From Leishmania martiniquensis (Eukaryota > Euglenozoa > Kinetoplastea > Trypanosomatida > Trypanosomatidae), in NCBI RefSeq assembly GCF_017916325.1, contig NC_090150.1:329436-393435 (forward strand): a stretch of 64,000 nt of DNA, read 5' to 3'. Shown here in pieces: positions 22,901-30,682 of this stretch. The notes under the pieces are model-generated. The model did not search any database, was not told the DNA's origin, and worked only from the letters and a program-made list of their open reading frames with translations. A program made the translations under genes and the position numbers. Positions within the stretch are counted from its first letter, which is position 1. Every line of letters starts with the position of its first letter.

Positions 22901-23839
22901 ACGCTGCATCGCTCAGGCGCCACGCCTGTGCAGCAGTACTTGGCGCAGCTCTTGCTGGAGCGGGTGCGGCGCACGGAGAGGTGCATGGGAGGGTACACGG
23001 CGGTTGATGGGAAAGAGGAGGAGCGTCATTTCTGTGCCGGGCTGGAGACGTACAGGTACACGGCCCAGCAGCAAGCGCGGCCTACCAACGAAGCAGCGAG
23101 CGGCGGAAAGGGGCTGGCATTTCGGCGCTGGTGTCTGTGGTCGCAGCACATGGCACAGCACTCCACCCACGGTACAGCAGCCCTCGTGTGCCGCATCGTA
23201 GATCTCCTGCTCGTGCATCACGTGCAGACCGCTCGCGCCCCGACGCGCGACGGCAGCACTCGTTCGGCCTCTGCGCTTTCAAAGTACACTCTCATGGAGG
23301 CTCTGCGCTGCGGCGTTCACGACCCTGTCTTGACCCGCGCTCTTTTCCGTCTCTTTTGGGACGAGCAGTACCCCCGCGTCGAGGGCGCCCACGCGTTCCT
23401 GTCGGCGCTGCGGGCCGCCAAGCTGGCGCGGAGCGAGGAACTTGCACTGGAGGCGATGCTAACGTATTTATGGGTCTCCACCCCGAAGACGGCTACCACG
23501 CAGCGGGCAACAGAGTGGACTTGGCGTGTTCTGCAGATCATTGACGTCTGTGCAGCGCGTGCCACCACACCAGGCGCACACGCAGTCTCCTCCCTCTCCT
23601 CCCCTCTCTCTTCGTGGCAGCAGCTCAAGTTGGCCGCGAAGTCGGCGGCAGAGCTTCAGGGACCATGGCACCGCTTCTCTGTCGAGGCACACCGTGCAAC
23701 GTGGAAGTCGTGGGTGGTGCTGTGCCGCCTGCAGGTGGTGCCCAAGGACGTGGCGCTCTGCATCGTTCAGCTATTCAAGCAGTACGACCTCCTTACCGAG
23801 GTCGAGGAGCTCATGGTGACCACGTGCTATAGGGCGTGA
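13922..23839 (+). CDS. Giant probable mitochondrial helical-repeat (PPR/TPR-like) protein
   Basis: Predicted protein of 3305 aa, the largest gene here, uninterrupted over 9.9 kb. The N-terminus is Arg/Ala/Ser/Thr-rich without acids (MLPIRAALATPLTAPSLRTP, then VRRYRGVHRVAQRAISSTR), as expected of a mitochondrial import signal. Amphipathic helix pairs resembling PPR/TPR units occur, for example HFNLLLCIAQQHALWGRMDD followed by VEEFWARLL, and TYELLISGALARGAWCRALE, plus similar leucine/alanine-rich helices throughout. Between them lie long Ser/Ala/Pro low-complexity inserts typical of Leishmania. I see no catalytic motif. Trypanosomatid mitochondria have many large helical-repeat proteins in RNA processing, editing and mitoribosomes, so a mitochondrial RNA-binding scaffold is a reasonable guess. 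The start was chosen from the splice acceptor at 13905-13906. Confidence 0.75.
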   Translation: MLPIRAALATPLTAPSLRTPVRRYRGVHRVAQRAISSTRVVDHVRMHGSASDVAKVRCTRTMQDLHTALLALADAAAAPLSPHQGSSSQEAGSAAWSSSSSTAAAAADAHTEKPMPDPAPDCGNSTRCSTPPPSTEGFSVVSSAASPALCNERHLLHRLLLHRREGQRRERHAAALNKVGGPRFPPLPSTPETVSASTPAASRAAAAAPSAFTGDSWYRAFQLFSEAVQEHHVSPMAQHFNLLLCIAQQHALWGRMDDVEEFWARLLSTVQRLRREKMREKRKTERAMWRSGESAGRHRTSLPPSPQAQTASMKLSSSIVAPAPATAATALTQQMDELGEMEQALMPNAQTYELLISGALARGAWCRALEYCGTRACSGVATVTDASVRQVLQVYILAGAPGAVTHAGASPLAASASASASHRLRTDERGQALRAAAQLQHRRNYAAKGESAEEPHWSAALDFFRRHLHRVSSMHTVWCMATMLRRAKQPAELMYVIREDCQRLVQASMQALAAHALTSVERAALLRMLKMLSDAACELGDWSTALQLLREVVELRLQLLFAHSASLRQLWGAPHPSREASMSLAAGAAPGLPLPHPTARHLASPDQSASGIDDDDVVLGEAQLSQHILSSALHTLRRVRRYAQVIDVYRSTSHLHTAPVHLAAGAARESDSDIMVWRSMWTPSAVGYVAQAALAVGDLDLLLELCGLTAHGTPMGKIDATASLSIPAEVYDATLRLIQYNIVRELCEAERAVVEQSTAAAAAAKRCGGPQWDALSQRVYKAYRQRALHALAEEASPFRAYLERVCHVSSSGGNDHAGVGSSATAEPAVALPDTPVLSSSHKPLVQLLAQSLQGSVDAPPATAALHHQALEYLQRLRHPDTLAFALVMDILRSQALQYRSSDAEAQSLLAAVHQVLETILAEQRIDPIPLVSTSMNLSATRGANSGGGGSSSSKRSQQPSRYYCCQPGSTSLATPSPSAAEVGLKFTPAQRMSLSTLTAAAVHISFDVLARVQPLTLLTYIPACVELAWLPSASAPAELQLAQQAVVQWADEEFKRGFFLFAEPHFATTTHTEDAAAGPLRCKGTASPRHDAMNANPVGIEVSGRSAVAHFARLYTHLSSQRVRMPGATLPLGVGSSTVAAASVGGVLDAAAQLLMQLQMSKSGHSPMAAMSAFKAALQCAWAARTSPAHGPPPLKTSALHNAEMEVILVTSLNAVMQQVGASTVGRWTMWGDCADMLMAYIDSPLSPARQRGRQLERTSAAEMQPAPLPQSRPGARRRAEATHETMRVLHTFVRLCDKAEVGFVERVTIDWLLLGAKSARDGARNSSAGSGEWACRDDEVKGATRLSEAATPVEYLRCVCEKASEQLRRPPSAPHEPFSPPELESMQMVLSALTWACRRRVKPLVRQLYRTLAPWLDTLLRVAAPSSPSSLTDRAESVGDGASVERETLHQQLSRLREAALAAIMAAAQCLSSGTRVEVLQDWEMQLRALRQLTSAGSVLAELSDFDGRRKAATLIDSIAAVAVKLQRTWCYLLVELALDTHRALGAAHQRRSASSSSPSLQLPAVVLKRRKDVEDAAESFAAWCMAELLPRLVISCLRACVEHETRSGTTPTTTPPPRVPSSWPRDLVTAALHKVMEAVWNVDFAAFVWHEDLRAREGVDDDGARAQVLARLRTRGYHALSMELCWPHPDGASQHLARHLHIWILLTAHSAPTRTAVIELCRDLTSLDACHGMQRALTNRVTESSTCVGDCSTTSASPPVMPFLLFFVHEVDTLTEAYVAEALSSARCTSSAASADPIVKDSSSHAVELARMADVRTAMEHLTKPFGHYTPSVLRVVQQAAQWVLYLILCEGAEDGEGLGGVTEAARKHAAPPVPTVAQTPRAADLIVTGRAGLSFGLLLRRCLAWAGQTHAYQALLRVVEEAAHEALREPEAVVCVFRYMERLGRAAEAVDVATRKSEATIHSNSRLCSSRRTVETFLNFYMSSNLLRRAAPVNEQVCLAALLACAANTRRGDTVVSPPSAALLTLLTAFPHVVSDHLVTEWQQGRLSPHQSHVLTEWTLRLVWEGVPISPIEGSTVSLTRYGAVTVAAAGGDASVTVSAPIPLRRASMQWLIATCGTIAPTTLRGEGNDGSELPGRDGRHRSPQPPAAVERIATLVAALDRSGERFASRVDVVPLSPVAETASPHDTHTSALPRERPASEPMPGHPSACSPSSVSDIVRNVLHHLSTRHAVQQLLHRYRSPSDTVCPPVRVADMEADVLVQALPADARSSAKATLRGGAHPVSYERESARGASMRVARSHAILSSQANPAASDEGGAHLESWLDASIASLTALPAGLAPPPTPLPALLQHPAQTEAPTWSALYTQLLSVAKNVRPCSGERPRGAARASDSKHSRDNLDAYVRRRSTMLRPVLLRLMANLSGASSADDDVTSCVCSLLLVSYVLVPLYSLQPRLSVVEVLATVRRELWGLVLTSSGASEGVKCALHASGHNPRTSYIVMAQYCVRPLMLDALAQLRLSTSASSEAGVAAFEAVASLLLLLHHMSAEVARIRLYSASLADKAAASASQTSMAPAANAVHALRQTARELLHLAGQELFDLHISCSWSASSSPRPLQTLYRRLARAWMQAGILLGDARSLLWGGQRLASWALRRQQEASASALTSERNGTVSAITAQSSDAAAIGAASEWLRVLPVAVLVAAVCSSARCSSTGINEALYSLAAALPLLHGASVSAIGSHDNSDAVAADQYVNLCRHWQQLLQEYAAEAASGHRDGRPQRWLSCHGPLALILHGGVPSDVAPALVEVVRRQVEECLSGPANSYPSPTLQRLTPEFAAPYAMASALQCSGSGGGGGRIGHATIDAAALRAAFRCVRDASEGDMRAAMRLEAAKRTPVGESALPLWAVKAVTVQAAWHLIHRAALQERQRCGSVGGPASPSGSLVPLAAWREYVLNLHPVVPHTVHFVPAAVTEVLMLRSCTTWAEGLAVLEHSLGTLHRSGATPVQQYLAQLLLERVRRTERCMGGYTAVDGKEEERHFCAGLETYRYTAQQQARPTNEAASGGKGLAFRRWCLWSQHMAQHSTHGTAALVCRIVDLLLVHHVQTARAPTRDGSTRSASALSKYTLMEALRCGVHDPVLTRALFRLFWDEQYPRVEGAHAFLSALRAAKLARSEELALEAMLTYLWVSTPKTATTQRATEWTWRVLQIIDVCAARATTPGAHAVSSLSSPLSSWQQLKLAAKSAAELQGPWHRFSVEAHRATWKSWVVLCRLQVVPKDVALCIVQLFKQYDLLTEVEELMVTTCYRA

Positions 23840-24529
23840 CGGCGCCGCAAGTGGTGAGGTGTACGGATGTTGGTGGCCGTCGCGGGGATGCTGAAGCAAA
23901 GGAGTGGAGCGCAGCGTCGTTGTCGTGCGAGAGGCACGTGCGGGGTGAGCGTCACGGTGACGCGCCGGCACACCGAGAAGCACCGTCGCCACCCCACCGT
24001 CGTGACAGCCCGCCGTCCGTACAGTGATGTATGCCCGGGTGGTACGAGTCCCCCTTCGACACACCGTTGGCCGTTTGATTTTGCTTTCTTTTGTGTGTGG
24101 GGGGGGGAGGGGAGAGGGGAGGCGTGTTTGAGTGCGCATTCTTTACAAAGACGTGGAATAGAGACGCGTGTTTCACCGGCTTCACCACCACAGCAACGCC
24201 TCTGCTCCTGTTCATATGGCTCTCATGCGTGTCTGTGGGCGGACCGGAGGGGGGAGACCTCTGCTGCACCGCCCTCTTCCCAAGAGCGGGGGGAGGCGTT
24301 TCGGGGTGACAGTGGAAGGACTCTCCTGAAAAAAAAAGGTGGTGCAGGCGGCGTCCAGCACGACAGCGCCCCCATGATGCGCGACTCATCTCTTACGCGT
24401 CATATATGCATATATCCCCTCCTTACTTGCTGGCGGCCACTTTTGAAGCGGTCGGGGATTCGCGCGGCTGTCAGTTTGCGCGCAGACAGACGCTCGCAGG
24501 CTCACGCCGGCCTTACTCTTTCTCCGCCG
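23840..24529 (+). other. Intergenic spacer
   Basis: Contains G-rich (24101-24120) and A-rich (24330-24339) runs and pyrimidine stretches around 24410-24430 and 24513-24526. The open frame upstream of the next ATG (from 23867) looks non-coding. An in-frame ATG pair near 24374 is an alternative start for the following gene. Confidence 0.5.
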
Positions 24530-26482
24530 ATGTTACGCCGTGCGTCCCGTCTGCTTGGCTCCACGAATCGTTACACAGACGGATCTGGGCGTGCACTGGA
24601 CTCCAACTTCATTCCCCGTGGCCTCTATGACCAGACGATTAGCAACCGCGCCTACCCCGTGCGAGGTGAGAACTGGCAGCCGGTAGTAGCTGGAAAGCCG
24701 TCTCCGCACAAGGGTAGTGTCATCATATCCGGCGCTGGCGTCATCGGCCTCACCTTGTCGGCCCAGTTCGCGCTGCGTGGATGGCACGCAACAGTAATCG
24801 AGTGCAGCCCACCCCTCCAGTCGGTGAAGGATGAGCCGATGCCCGCTGCGTCCACTGAAACGCTGGACCCCTCCGTTAGCCCCACGGCGTCACCCCTTCC
24901 ACTTTTTCTCCAGCCCTATCGCGGTCCTCTCGTGCGCCCGCACTTCGGCGCGGCATCTGCGCGAAGCAGCAGCGGCAGCACTGGCAACCGTGATGCTGAC
25001 GGCTCAGCGGCTGTCTCTTCGCCTTCCAGCTTGGCAGAGCCGTCCCCTCCATCGCGGTTCAGTCCATTCATCGAGCTGCAGTACGCGCTGGTGACGCGCC
25101 GCGCCTTGGACGCACTAGAGGTGGCGGGGGTTCGACTCCACGCTATCCGTCATTTAGGCGTGAAGGTGCGCGGCGTGATGGACCACCCCGGGGCCTATAA
25201 CAGCTGGATCTCCACCGGGCTCACCGAGCACCACCCGTTTGCGGTCAACATGCTCTCCATGGATTTGTTCCAGCTGCGTCGACTGCTTGAGAGACATGTG
25301 GCTGACCGTCTTCCGTCTGAAAACCTTCAAGTCTTTTACGAGCACGTCATCGATGCAGTCTACCCTCTGCGCCAGCAGCTGGTGGTGCGTCCGTGGGAGA
25401 TCAGCGGTGTGGCGAAACAGTGGGCGGCGACGGAGTCCTCCGTCAGCTCTGCGACGTCGTCCGCTTCGGAGGTGGATCGTACCGCGCAGATTGTCGCCGA
25501 GGCCCTCCGACCTCGGCGCAAGCTGCACACGAGCCTCACCATCAGCTCCCGGCAATGGGAGAAGAAGTTCGCACACGACGCTGTGAGCTATGACTTGCTG
25601 GTGTCAGCCGAAGGTGTCAACTCACACTTGCGGGACCTCATGGATGTGGAGGGGTTCGCGGCGGATGTGGACATGGGTGTTCGCTGGTGCCTCCTCCGTA
25701 GCGAACAGCTCAGTCACGAGCACGTGCACCGCTGGCTGCACCGTCGCCGCACGGCGGCCATCACCTCGGCGCACTCCTACCACGTCCAGACGGCACACCA
25801 GGTCCCTCTGACCCTCGCCTTTCCGCGGGTCGAGGGGAGCAATCTCTTCTCTGTCATGGTGTACGCTCCGCGGGGTGAGTTGGCGGGCCTCGACGACGTC
25901 GAGATGCTGCGGCACTACTTGCCAGATCTCGCCTCTTCCTCCTCGTCTTCACTGGCGGCCGAGTTGCGCTCGTTCTCTGCCGACGCACAGCCCTACCCCA
26001 CCGTCTACTGCGAGCAGCTGCACAACACAGTGGGGCTTCCCTCCGCGGTGTTGGTGGGCGATGCAGCGCACACGTGTAATCCATTCTGGATGCAGAGCCT
26101 CGCCCTGGGCCTCGAGGATGGCGCGAGCCTTCTGAATCAGGTGGAAGCCTACTCCCGACACTTCTACGACGCCGTGAAGCAGTACAGCGACGAGCGTGGC
26201 AGCGGCGGCGACGCGCTGCGTGAGCTGACGGACAGATGCCTCTACTACGAACGCCGGAAGCACGTGAACCCTCTCCTCCGCTTACGAAATTGGTACCAGC
26301 ACTTCATGAATGTCTACCTGCCGCGTAGATGGAACACGCTCTACGAAGGCTCTGTCAACCACCTCTACTCACGCAGCATCGAGGATATGCTGAACAGCCG
26401 CGGGTACACCTCGTACGACTACGCCGAGAAGCAGCAGGTGAAGCATCGCCGGTTTTACCACTTTGGACGCTTGTACACGTGA
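24530..26482 (+). CDS. FAD-dependent monooxygenase, kynurenine 3-monooxygenase-like
   Basis: Predicted protein of 650 aa. A Rossmann dinucleotide-binding fold opens at about 63-91: SVIISGAGVIGLTLSAQFAL with GxGxxG at 68-73 and Glu91 at the end of the second strand. The FAD/NADPH motif, normally DG, is seen as YDLLVSAEGVNSHLR (D changed to E). The second FAD motif is GDAAH at 510-514, followed by NPFWMQSLALGLEDGASLLN. This is a class A flavoprotein hydroxylase of the KMO/UbiH family. A basic N-terminal leader (MLRRASRLLG) suggests mitochondrial targeting. It has a Ser/Pro insert at about 100-180 and is longer than typical KMO (about 450-480 aa). Kynurenine hydroxylation is inferred from family resemblance; a ubiquinone-type or other aromatic hydroxylase is possible. 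An upstream in-frame ATG near 24374 would add about 52 residues. Confidence 0.65.
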   Translation: MLRRASRLLGSTNRYTDGSGRALDSNFIPRGLYDQTISNRAYPVRGENWQPVVAGKPSPHKGSVIISGAGVIGLTLSAQFALRGWHATVIECSPPLQSVKDEPMPAASTETLDPSVSPTASPLPLFLQPYRGPLVRPHFGAASARSSSGSTGNRDADGSAAVSSPSSLAEPSPPSRFSPFIELQYALVTRRALDALEVAGVRLHAIRHLGVKVRGVMDHPGAYNSWISTGLTEHHPFAVNMLSMDLFQLRRLLERHVADRLPSENLQVFYEHVIDAVYPLRQQLVVRPWEISGVAKQWAATESSVSSATSSASEVDRTAQIVAEALRPRRKLHTSLTISSRQWEKKFAHDAVSYDLLVSAEGVNSHLRDLMDVEGFAADVDMGVRWCLLRSEQLSHEHVHRWLHRRRTAAITSAHSYHVQTAHQVPLTLAFPRVEGSNLFSVMVYAPRGELAGLDDVEMLRHYLPDLASSSSSSLAAELRSFSADAQPYPTVYCEQLHNTVGLPSAVLVGDAAHTCNPFWMQSLALGLEDGASLLNQVEAYSRHFYDAVKQYSDERGSGGDALRELTDRCLYYERRKHVNPLLRLRNWYQHFMNVYLPRRWNTLYEGSVNHLYSRSIEDMLNSRGYTSYDYAEKQQVKHRRFYHFGRLYT

Positions 26483-27554
26483 AAGAGCGAGAGGAGAGAG
26501 GGAGGGAGGGAGGGAGGCGCCTGTGCATGGACTCTCGCTCGCCTCCCCCTTTTTTCTTTGCTTGCCAACTCGTTGTTGTCTCAGCCGCGCACCCGAGGGG
26601 GGAGACTCGTGGCTCAAAGAAAAAGAGAGGAGGCTCGTCCGATGGCTTGTTGCTGTCGTTGTCGCCATCACGGGTGAGTGGGGCGGGGGAGCTCGAAGCG
26701 CAGTCGAATCGGGACTTTTTGTTGCTGCAGCGCCTCTTCCCTTTTCAGCCGGTGCCTCTCCGAGGGTGGACGAGAAAGAGCCCAGCCCGGCGCGTGGTCC
26801 CATTCGATGGCGGGGCGGTTTCTCTCCTGAACAACCCCGGCTTGAGCCGCCGTGGAGCAGCAGGGAGGGGAGGGGGGCAGATGGGCTGTGGTGGTCTTCG
26901 TGGAGCTGCAGCAAGCACGTTCGATTCGGGGCGGACTCGTCTCAGAGACGAGAGAAAGGCGCCTCTGTGTCCCTCTCCCTTTCGGGGGCTCTGACAGAAG
27001 CCTCTCTTCGTCTGTTGCGCGCGCGGTGCGGATGACTCGATCATATCGTCAAAGCCGTTTAGACACACATCCATGCACAGCCTCGCAGCGGTGTGTGGAG
27101 AGGAGGGGTGCGAAGAGCGGCACGCTGTGGTTCACGGTTGCCAAACGCACTGCCCTCTCCCTCCCCCACACCACCGCCCTTTCTTCTTCACTCACCGGAA
27201 GCGTTCACCTTCTGCTGTTCTTTGTTTCATATGGGTGTGTGCGATGCATGAGAGAGCGAGCGTGACGGGCGCATCGCAAGCCGCCGCGCCGTGCTTTCGC
27301 ACTCCCCCACCCCTTCCTCCTTACCTTCCACACACGCAGGCACACTGCTGCCTCTTTCCTCCGTCTCTGCCTCCACCTACACACACCCTTCCACTCGCTC
27401 GCGGGTCCTTCTTTTATTCCTCACGCACCACAACCACCACCGCTGTTGCTCGAGTTGGTGTGGACTGTTGGGCGTACCCACCCCCCCCCACCCCTTCCTA
27501 CCCTGGGTCTTTCTCTCCCCTCTTATCACCCCAAGGTGGCCCATTCAGGCACGG
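26483..27554 (+). other. Intergenic spacer, 1.07 kb
   Basis: (GA)n/(GGGA)n stretch at about 26485-26515, long GC-rich middle without recognisable coding potential, then C/T-rich tracts at about 27280-27540 ending in AG at 27547-27548, the likely trans-splice acceptor. No gene seen. Confidence 0.55.
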
Positions 27555-28691
27555 ATGGACTCGTCAGCCGCCGGCTTCTTCTTCTCCTTCGAGCCCTCCA
27601 GTGAGACCGATAGGTACCGCGGTACCACCACTGTCGATCCTGCTATCCCTATCAGCCGCGCACTCGCCACTGCCGCACCTTCACCGCCAGTGTGGCCGCC
27701 CGCGAAGACCTCGACGGCGGCCTTCCCGTGGGTTTCCCTGGACTCCGGCACGCTGCGCGGATGGGCTGCCGGCTACTGCTGCGCGGCAAAGCCCTTGCAG
27801 CTGAACCTTCGTGTGGCTTCAACAGAGGGCGCTCCAGGCGAAACCTCTCCGTCGGCGGACAAAAGCCAGCAGGCCTTCCTGACGCTTTGTTACCAAACCT
27901 CCCCAGAGGTGGGCACGCTGACGTTTGTGGTCGACGCGCAGACGCCAGAGAGGACGCCGCTGAGGTTTTCCAAGGAGCACCGCGATGTGATACCGGGGCG
28001 ATACTACGGCGGGCTCAAGGTTTGGTCATGCGCTGTGCTGCTCGCGCAGTACCTGGCCGACCACGCCCCACAATACCGCCGCCTGTTTGAGGCTGCGGAG
28101 GTGGTTGCGGAGCTCGGGTGTGGCCAAGGGCTCCCCGGAATGGCGGCCATATGCCTTGGCGCACGGCGCGTCGTGTTTCAAGACTACAACAAGGAAGTGC
28201 TTGACGTATGCACGAAGCCGAACGTGGCCGCCACCATTGGCGCAAACGGAAGCCTTCGGGCGTCGCGCTGTGGTGTTGGCTCCACTCCACCGCGGTATGC
28301 CAAATTTGTTCACGGGGACTGGGTCGACCTGTCGTGGGAGTCTCAAGGGACTGCCGCTGCCTCCTCCTCCGTCAGCTTCTGTGATGCCATCCTCGGCGCT
28401 GATGTCACCTTTGACAAGGACGCATGCGACAAGCTTGCCTGCGTCCTGCAACGCTGGTTGCGACCCTGCACAGGAGCCGCTATTATTGTGTCGAAGGACT
28501 ACTACTTCGGCACCAACGGCGGCTACCTGGAGCTCACCAAGTCCGCAGAGCCCTACGGGCTGCAGGTGGTGCTGCTGAAGCGCGTGGACACGGCGGACAA
28601 GATGCCGCATGTAGTGCTTCGTGTCACCCGCACGACCCAGGCGAGGGCCCCTGTGTCCCTCTGTGGGGGGGAGATCGCCCCGGGAGTGTGA
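27555..28691 (+). CDS. METTL18/Hpm1-like protein-histidine N-methyltransferase
   Basis: Predicted protein of 378 aa. SAM-binding motif I is VAELGCGQGLPGM (residues 184-196), preceded by YYGGLKVWSC (150-159), the hallmark GLKxWxC/S that distinguishes METTL18/Hpm1 from other seven-beta-strand methyltransferases. Further blocks are VVFQDYNKEVLDV (motif II region, Asp210), the FCDAILGADVTFD segment (motif IV), and a C-terminal KDYYFGTNGGYLELTK that matches the FGVGGG-type loop of the family. Yeast Hpm1 and human METTL18 methylate a histidine of ribosomal protein uL3, tuning translation; a similar cytosolic/nuclear role is likely. The length is near the family norm (about 370 aa). The ATG is 6 nt after the AG at 27547-27548; open frame upstream is Pro/His-rich spacer. 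Confidence 0.88.
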   Translation: MDSSAAGFFFSFEPSSETDRYRGTTTVDPAIPISRALATAAPSPPVWPPAKTSTAAFPWVSLDSGTLRGWAAGYCCAAKPLQLNLRVASTEGAPGETSPSADKSQQAFLTLCYQTSPEVGTLTFVVDAQTPERTPLRFSKEHRDVIPGRYYGGLKVWSCAVLLAQYLADHAPQYRRLFEAAEVVAELGCGQGLPGMAAICLGARRVVFQDYNKEVLDVCTKPNVAATIGANGSLRASRCGVGSTPPRYAKFVHGDWVDLSWESQGTAAASSSVSFCDAILGADVTFDKDACDKLACVLQRWLRPCTGAAIIVSKDYYFGTNGGYLELTKSAEPYGLQVVLLKRVDTADKMPHVVLRVTRTTQARAPVSLCGGEIAPGV

Positions 28692-29347
28692 TATGCTGCC
28701 CGCAAGTTATTATGACCCCGTGAGAAAGAGAGAGAGATCGTTTCGTTGCGCGAAACTTAGAAACAGCAGCAACAGACGATCAACTCGTACCCGGCACGGT
28801 CTGCCTTCGTTTCTCTCTCTCCCTCCCCCCACTTCCCTCACTCCCTTCCCTCTCTGTGTCGAAGTGCCGTGCCGTGTGCGTATCCCTTGGCGTACTCCGT
28901 AGTCGTCGTCGTACGCTCCCCCGCTTGGCGAGAAAACAGAAAAAGGGTGACAGCAACGACGAAACCAAAAAAAAAATGGCCACGTCCAACGGCATCGTAC
29001 ACTGAGGCGTTGACTTTGTCGTCTGTCTACATGATCATCTCCTTACCACCACCATCACTCCGTTGTCGAATCGCCCACACGTTTACCGTCTCCACACCCG
29101 GAGACACCGCCCGCGCGCCCCTTCTGTTTTGTCGTGGCGTTCGTGTGTTGCTTTTCGATGCCTTCAGTGCGCACTCCTGATATGCTATTCTTCCTTTTTT
29201 TCCCCACTTGTCTGTGCGCACCCGCGCGTATGTGTCTGTACTACTGCGTCAACATTTCTGCACGCGTCAGCGTACCTTCTCAACCGCGTAACGCCTCGCT
29301 CGCCCACCGGTGTCGACGCTGCTCGATAATCCGCGGAGAGATCCCCA
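28692..29347 (+). other. Intergenic spacer
   Basis: Pyrimidine-rich stretch at 28800-28860, an A9 run near 28967-28976 and T-rich tract near 29187-29204. Several AGs precede the ATG at 29348. No gene seen. Confidence 0.55.
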
Positions 29348-30682
29348 ATGTCTAAGGAGAGAGGCGAATGTAAGGGCACCCATAGCAAGACGATGCCGCC
29401 GTGTCATATCGAGCTGGCAGGCTACATGGAGACCAGCTCCTCCGTGGAGAAGCAGTGCACCGCCGGCAGCATCCCCACCCCGCCTCCACCTCCGCGCGAC
29501 GTTTCGATTGGCCCAGTGCTCTTCTCTCTCATGTCCTTCGTTAGCTTTGCCTTTACGGTTGTGTCGATCAGCATTCCATGGTACCATAAGCAGCAGTACA
29601 AGCCGGATGGGCTGCATAGCGAGAGCCACCTTTTCTACCTCTTCAAGCACGTGGCAAAGGTTGAGGGGTCTCCGGATGTGGTCACGCGCCCAAGCAGTCT
29701 GTGTGCGCCAGTGCGCCGTCGCGTGCAGGTGATGGAGGCCTTCTCGATTGTGTCGTCCGTCGCGACGCTGCTCATGTTTGCGCTCAGTTTGATGAATGCT
29801 CGCAAGCAGTCCATGGTGCGAAATATGTCGATCCGCAATATCATGCTTGTCGTGACTGCTTGCTCGACGGGTAGCTTGACGATTGAGGTCTGCTTCAACT
29901 TCAACGTATACCTCTGGAGCTTCGCGGAGTGCGGGGCCGGCACCAGCTACCACTCGCAGCTCTACGAGCCATACGCCGGCTTTGCCCTCACCGTGACCGC
30001 CTGGGTGTTAACAACGCTGGGTAGCATCATCGCCGCGAACAAGCTCACTGTCCCGCTCGATGCGCGGACGGTGGGCAAGAGTATCCACTCCTCCGCCATA
30101 CTGTCCCTCATCGGTTTCCTCTTTGCCGTTGTCGCGTGCCCCATCCCGCACTGGTTCTACAAGGATGGGATGGCGAACGCCGTCACGGACATTCTGCTGT
30201 GGGGCAAGCGTATCGGCTCTTTGGACCCGAGCACGACACCGCTGGACGGCCACTTCTCTCCCCCTACGATGGACCTCCAGTGCCCGCAGCTGGTGCGGTA
30301 CTTCCACGCCGCCGAGGCCTTTAGCATCCTCTCCATCATGTCCAACATGCTGGCTGGCGTGACGGGGCTGTTGCTATGGAAGTCGCTGGCCGGGTCGCAT
30401 CTGCCGGCGCTCATCTTCAGCTACATTGGGGCGGTGGTGACGCTGGTGCAGCTGGCCCTTGAGATGAAGATCTACTACAGCTCCTGGTGCGCCGGCAAGT
30501 ATGCCTTTCACGCACGCTTTTACGTGCTGGCGGGCGGCTTCGGCCTCGTGGCGTCGTCCCTCTGCGCTATGATACTGTCGTGCTTCACCATTACGGTGGC
30601 GTATCACCTGACATGGAAGTACTTCCCTGCACTGATTCCGCGCAAGACGGCCAAGCAAATCATCTTGGAAGAGTGTCGGTAA
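29348..30682 (+). CDS. Amastin-like protein with two tandem four-TM modules
   Basis: Predicted protein of 444 aa with eight predicted membrane helices, at about 54-78, 128-150, 163-190, 208-232 and again 246-268, 319-346, 353-380, 390-421. The halves are related: each has a hydrophobic helix ending in IPWY/IPHW (residues 76-79 and 266-269), an extracellular loop, then an AEAF/MEAFSI helix (MEAFSIVSSVATLLMFALS versus AEAFSILSIMSNMLAGVTG). Module 2 keeps LLWGKRIG, close to the LWG-x-K part of the amastin signature, but the flanking cysteines of classical amastins are missing. Amastins are four-TM surface proteins of trypanosomatids important in amastigotes. The doubled organisation suggests an internal gene duplication; the function is not known. 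The first ATG was used; Met16 is an alternative. Confidence 0.65.
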   Translation: MSKERGECKGTHSKTMPPCHIELAGYMETSSSVEKQCTAGSIPTPPPPPRDVSIGPVLFSLMSFVSFAFTVVSISIPWYHKQQYKPDGLHSESHLFYLFKHVAKVEGSPDVVTRPSSLCAPVRRRVQVMEAFSIVSSVATLLMFALSLMNARKQSMVRNMSIRNIMLVVTACSTGSLTIEVCFNFNVYLWSFAECGAGTSYHSQLYEPYAGFALTVTAWVLTTLGSIIAANKLTVPLDARTVGKSIHSSAILSLIGFLFAVVACPIPHWFYKDGMANAVTDILLWGKRIGSLDPSTTPLDGHFSPPTMDLQCPQLVRYFHAAEAFSILSIMSNMLAGVTGLLLWKSLAGSHLPALIFSYIGAVVTLVQLALEMKIYYSSWCAGKYAFHARFYVLAGGFGLVASSLCAMILSCFTITVAYHLTWKYFPALIPRKTAKQIILEECR

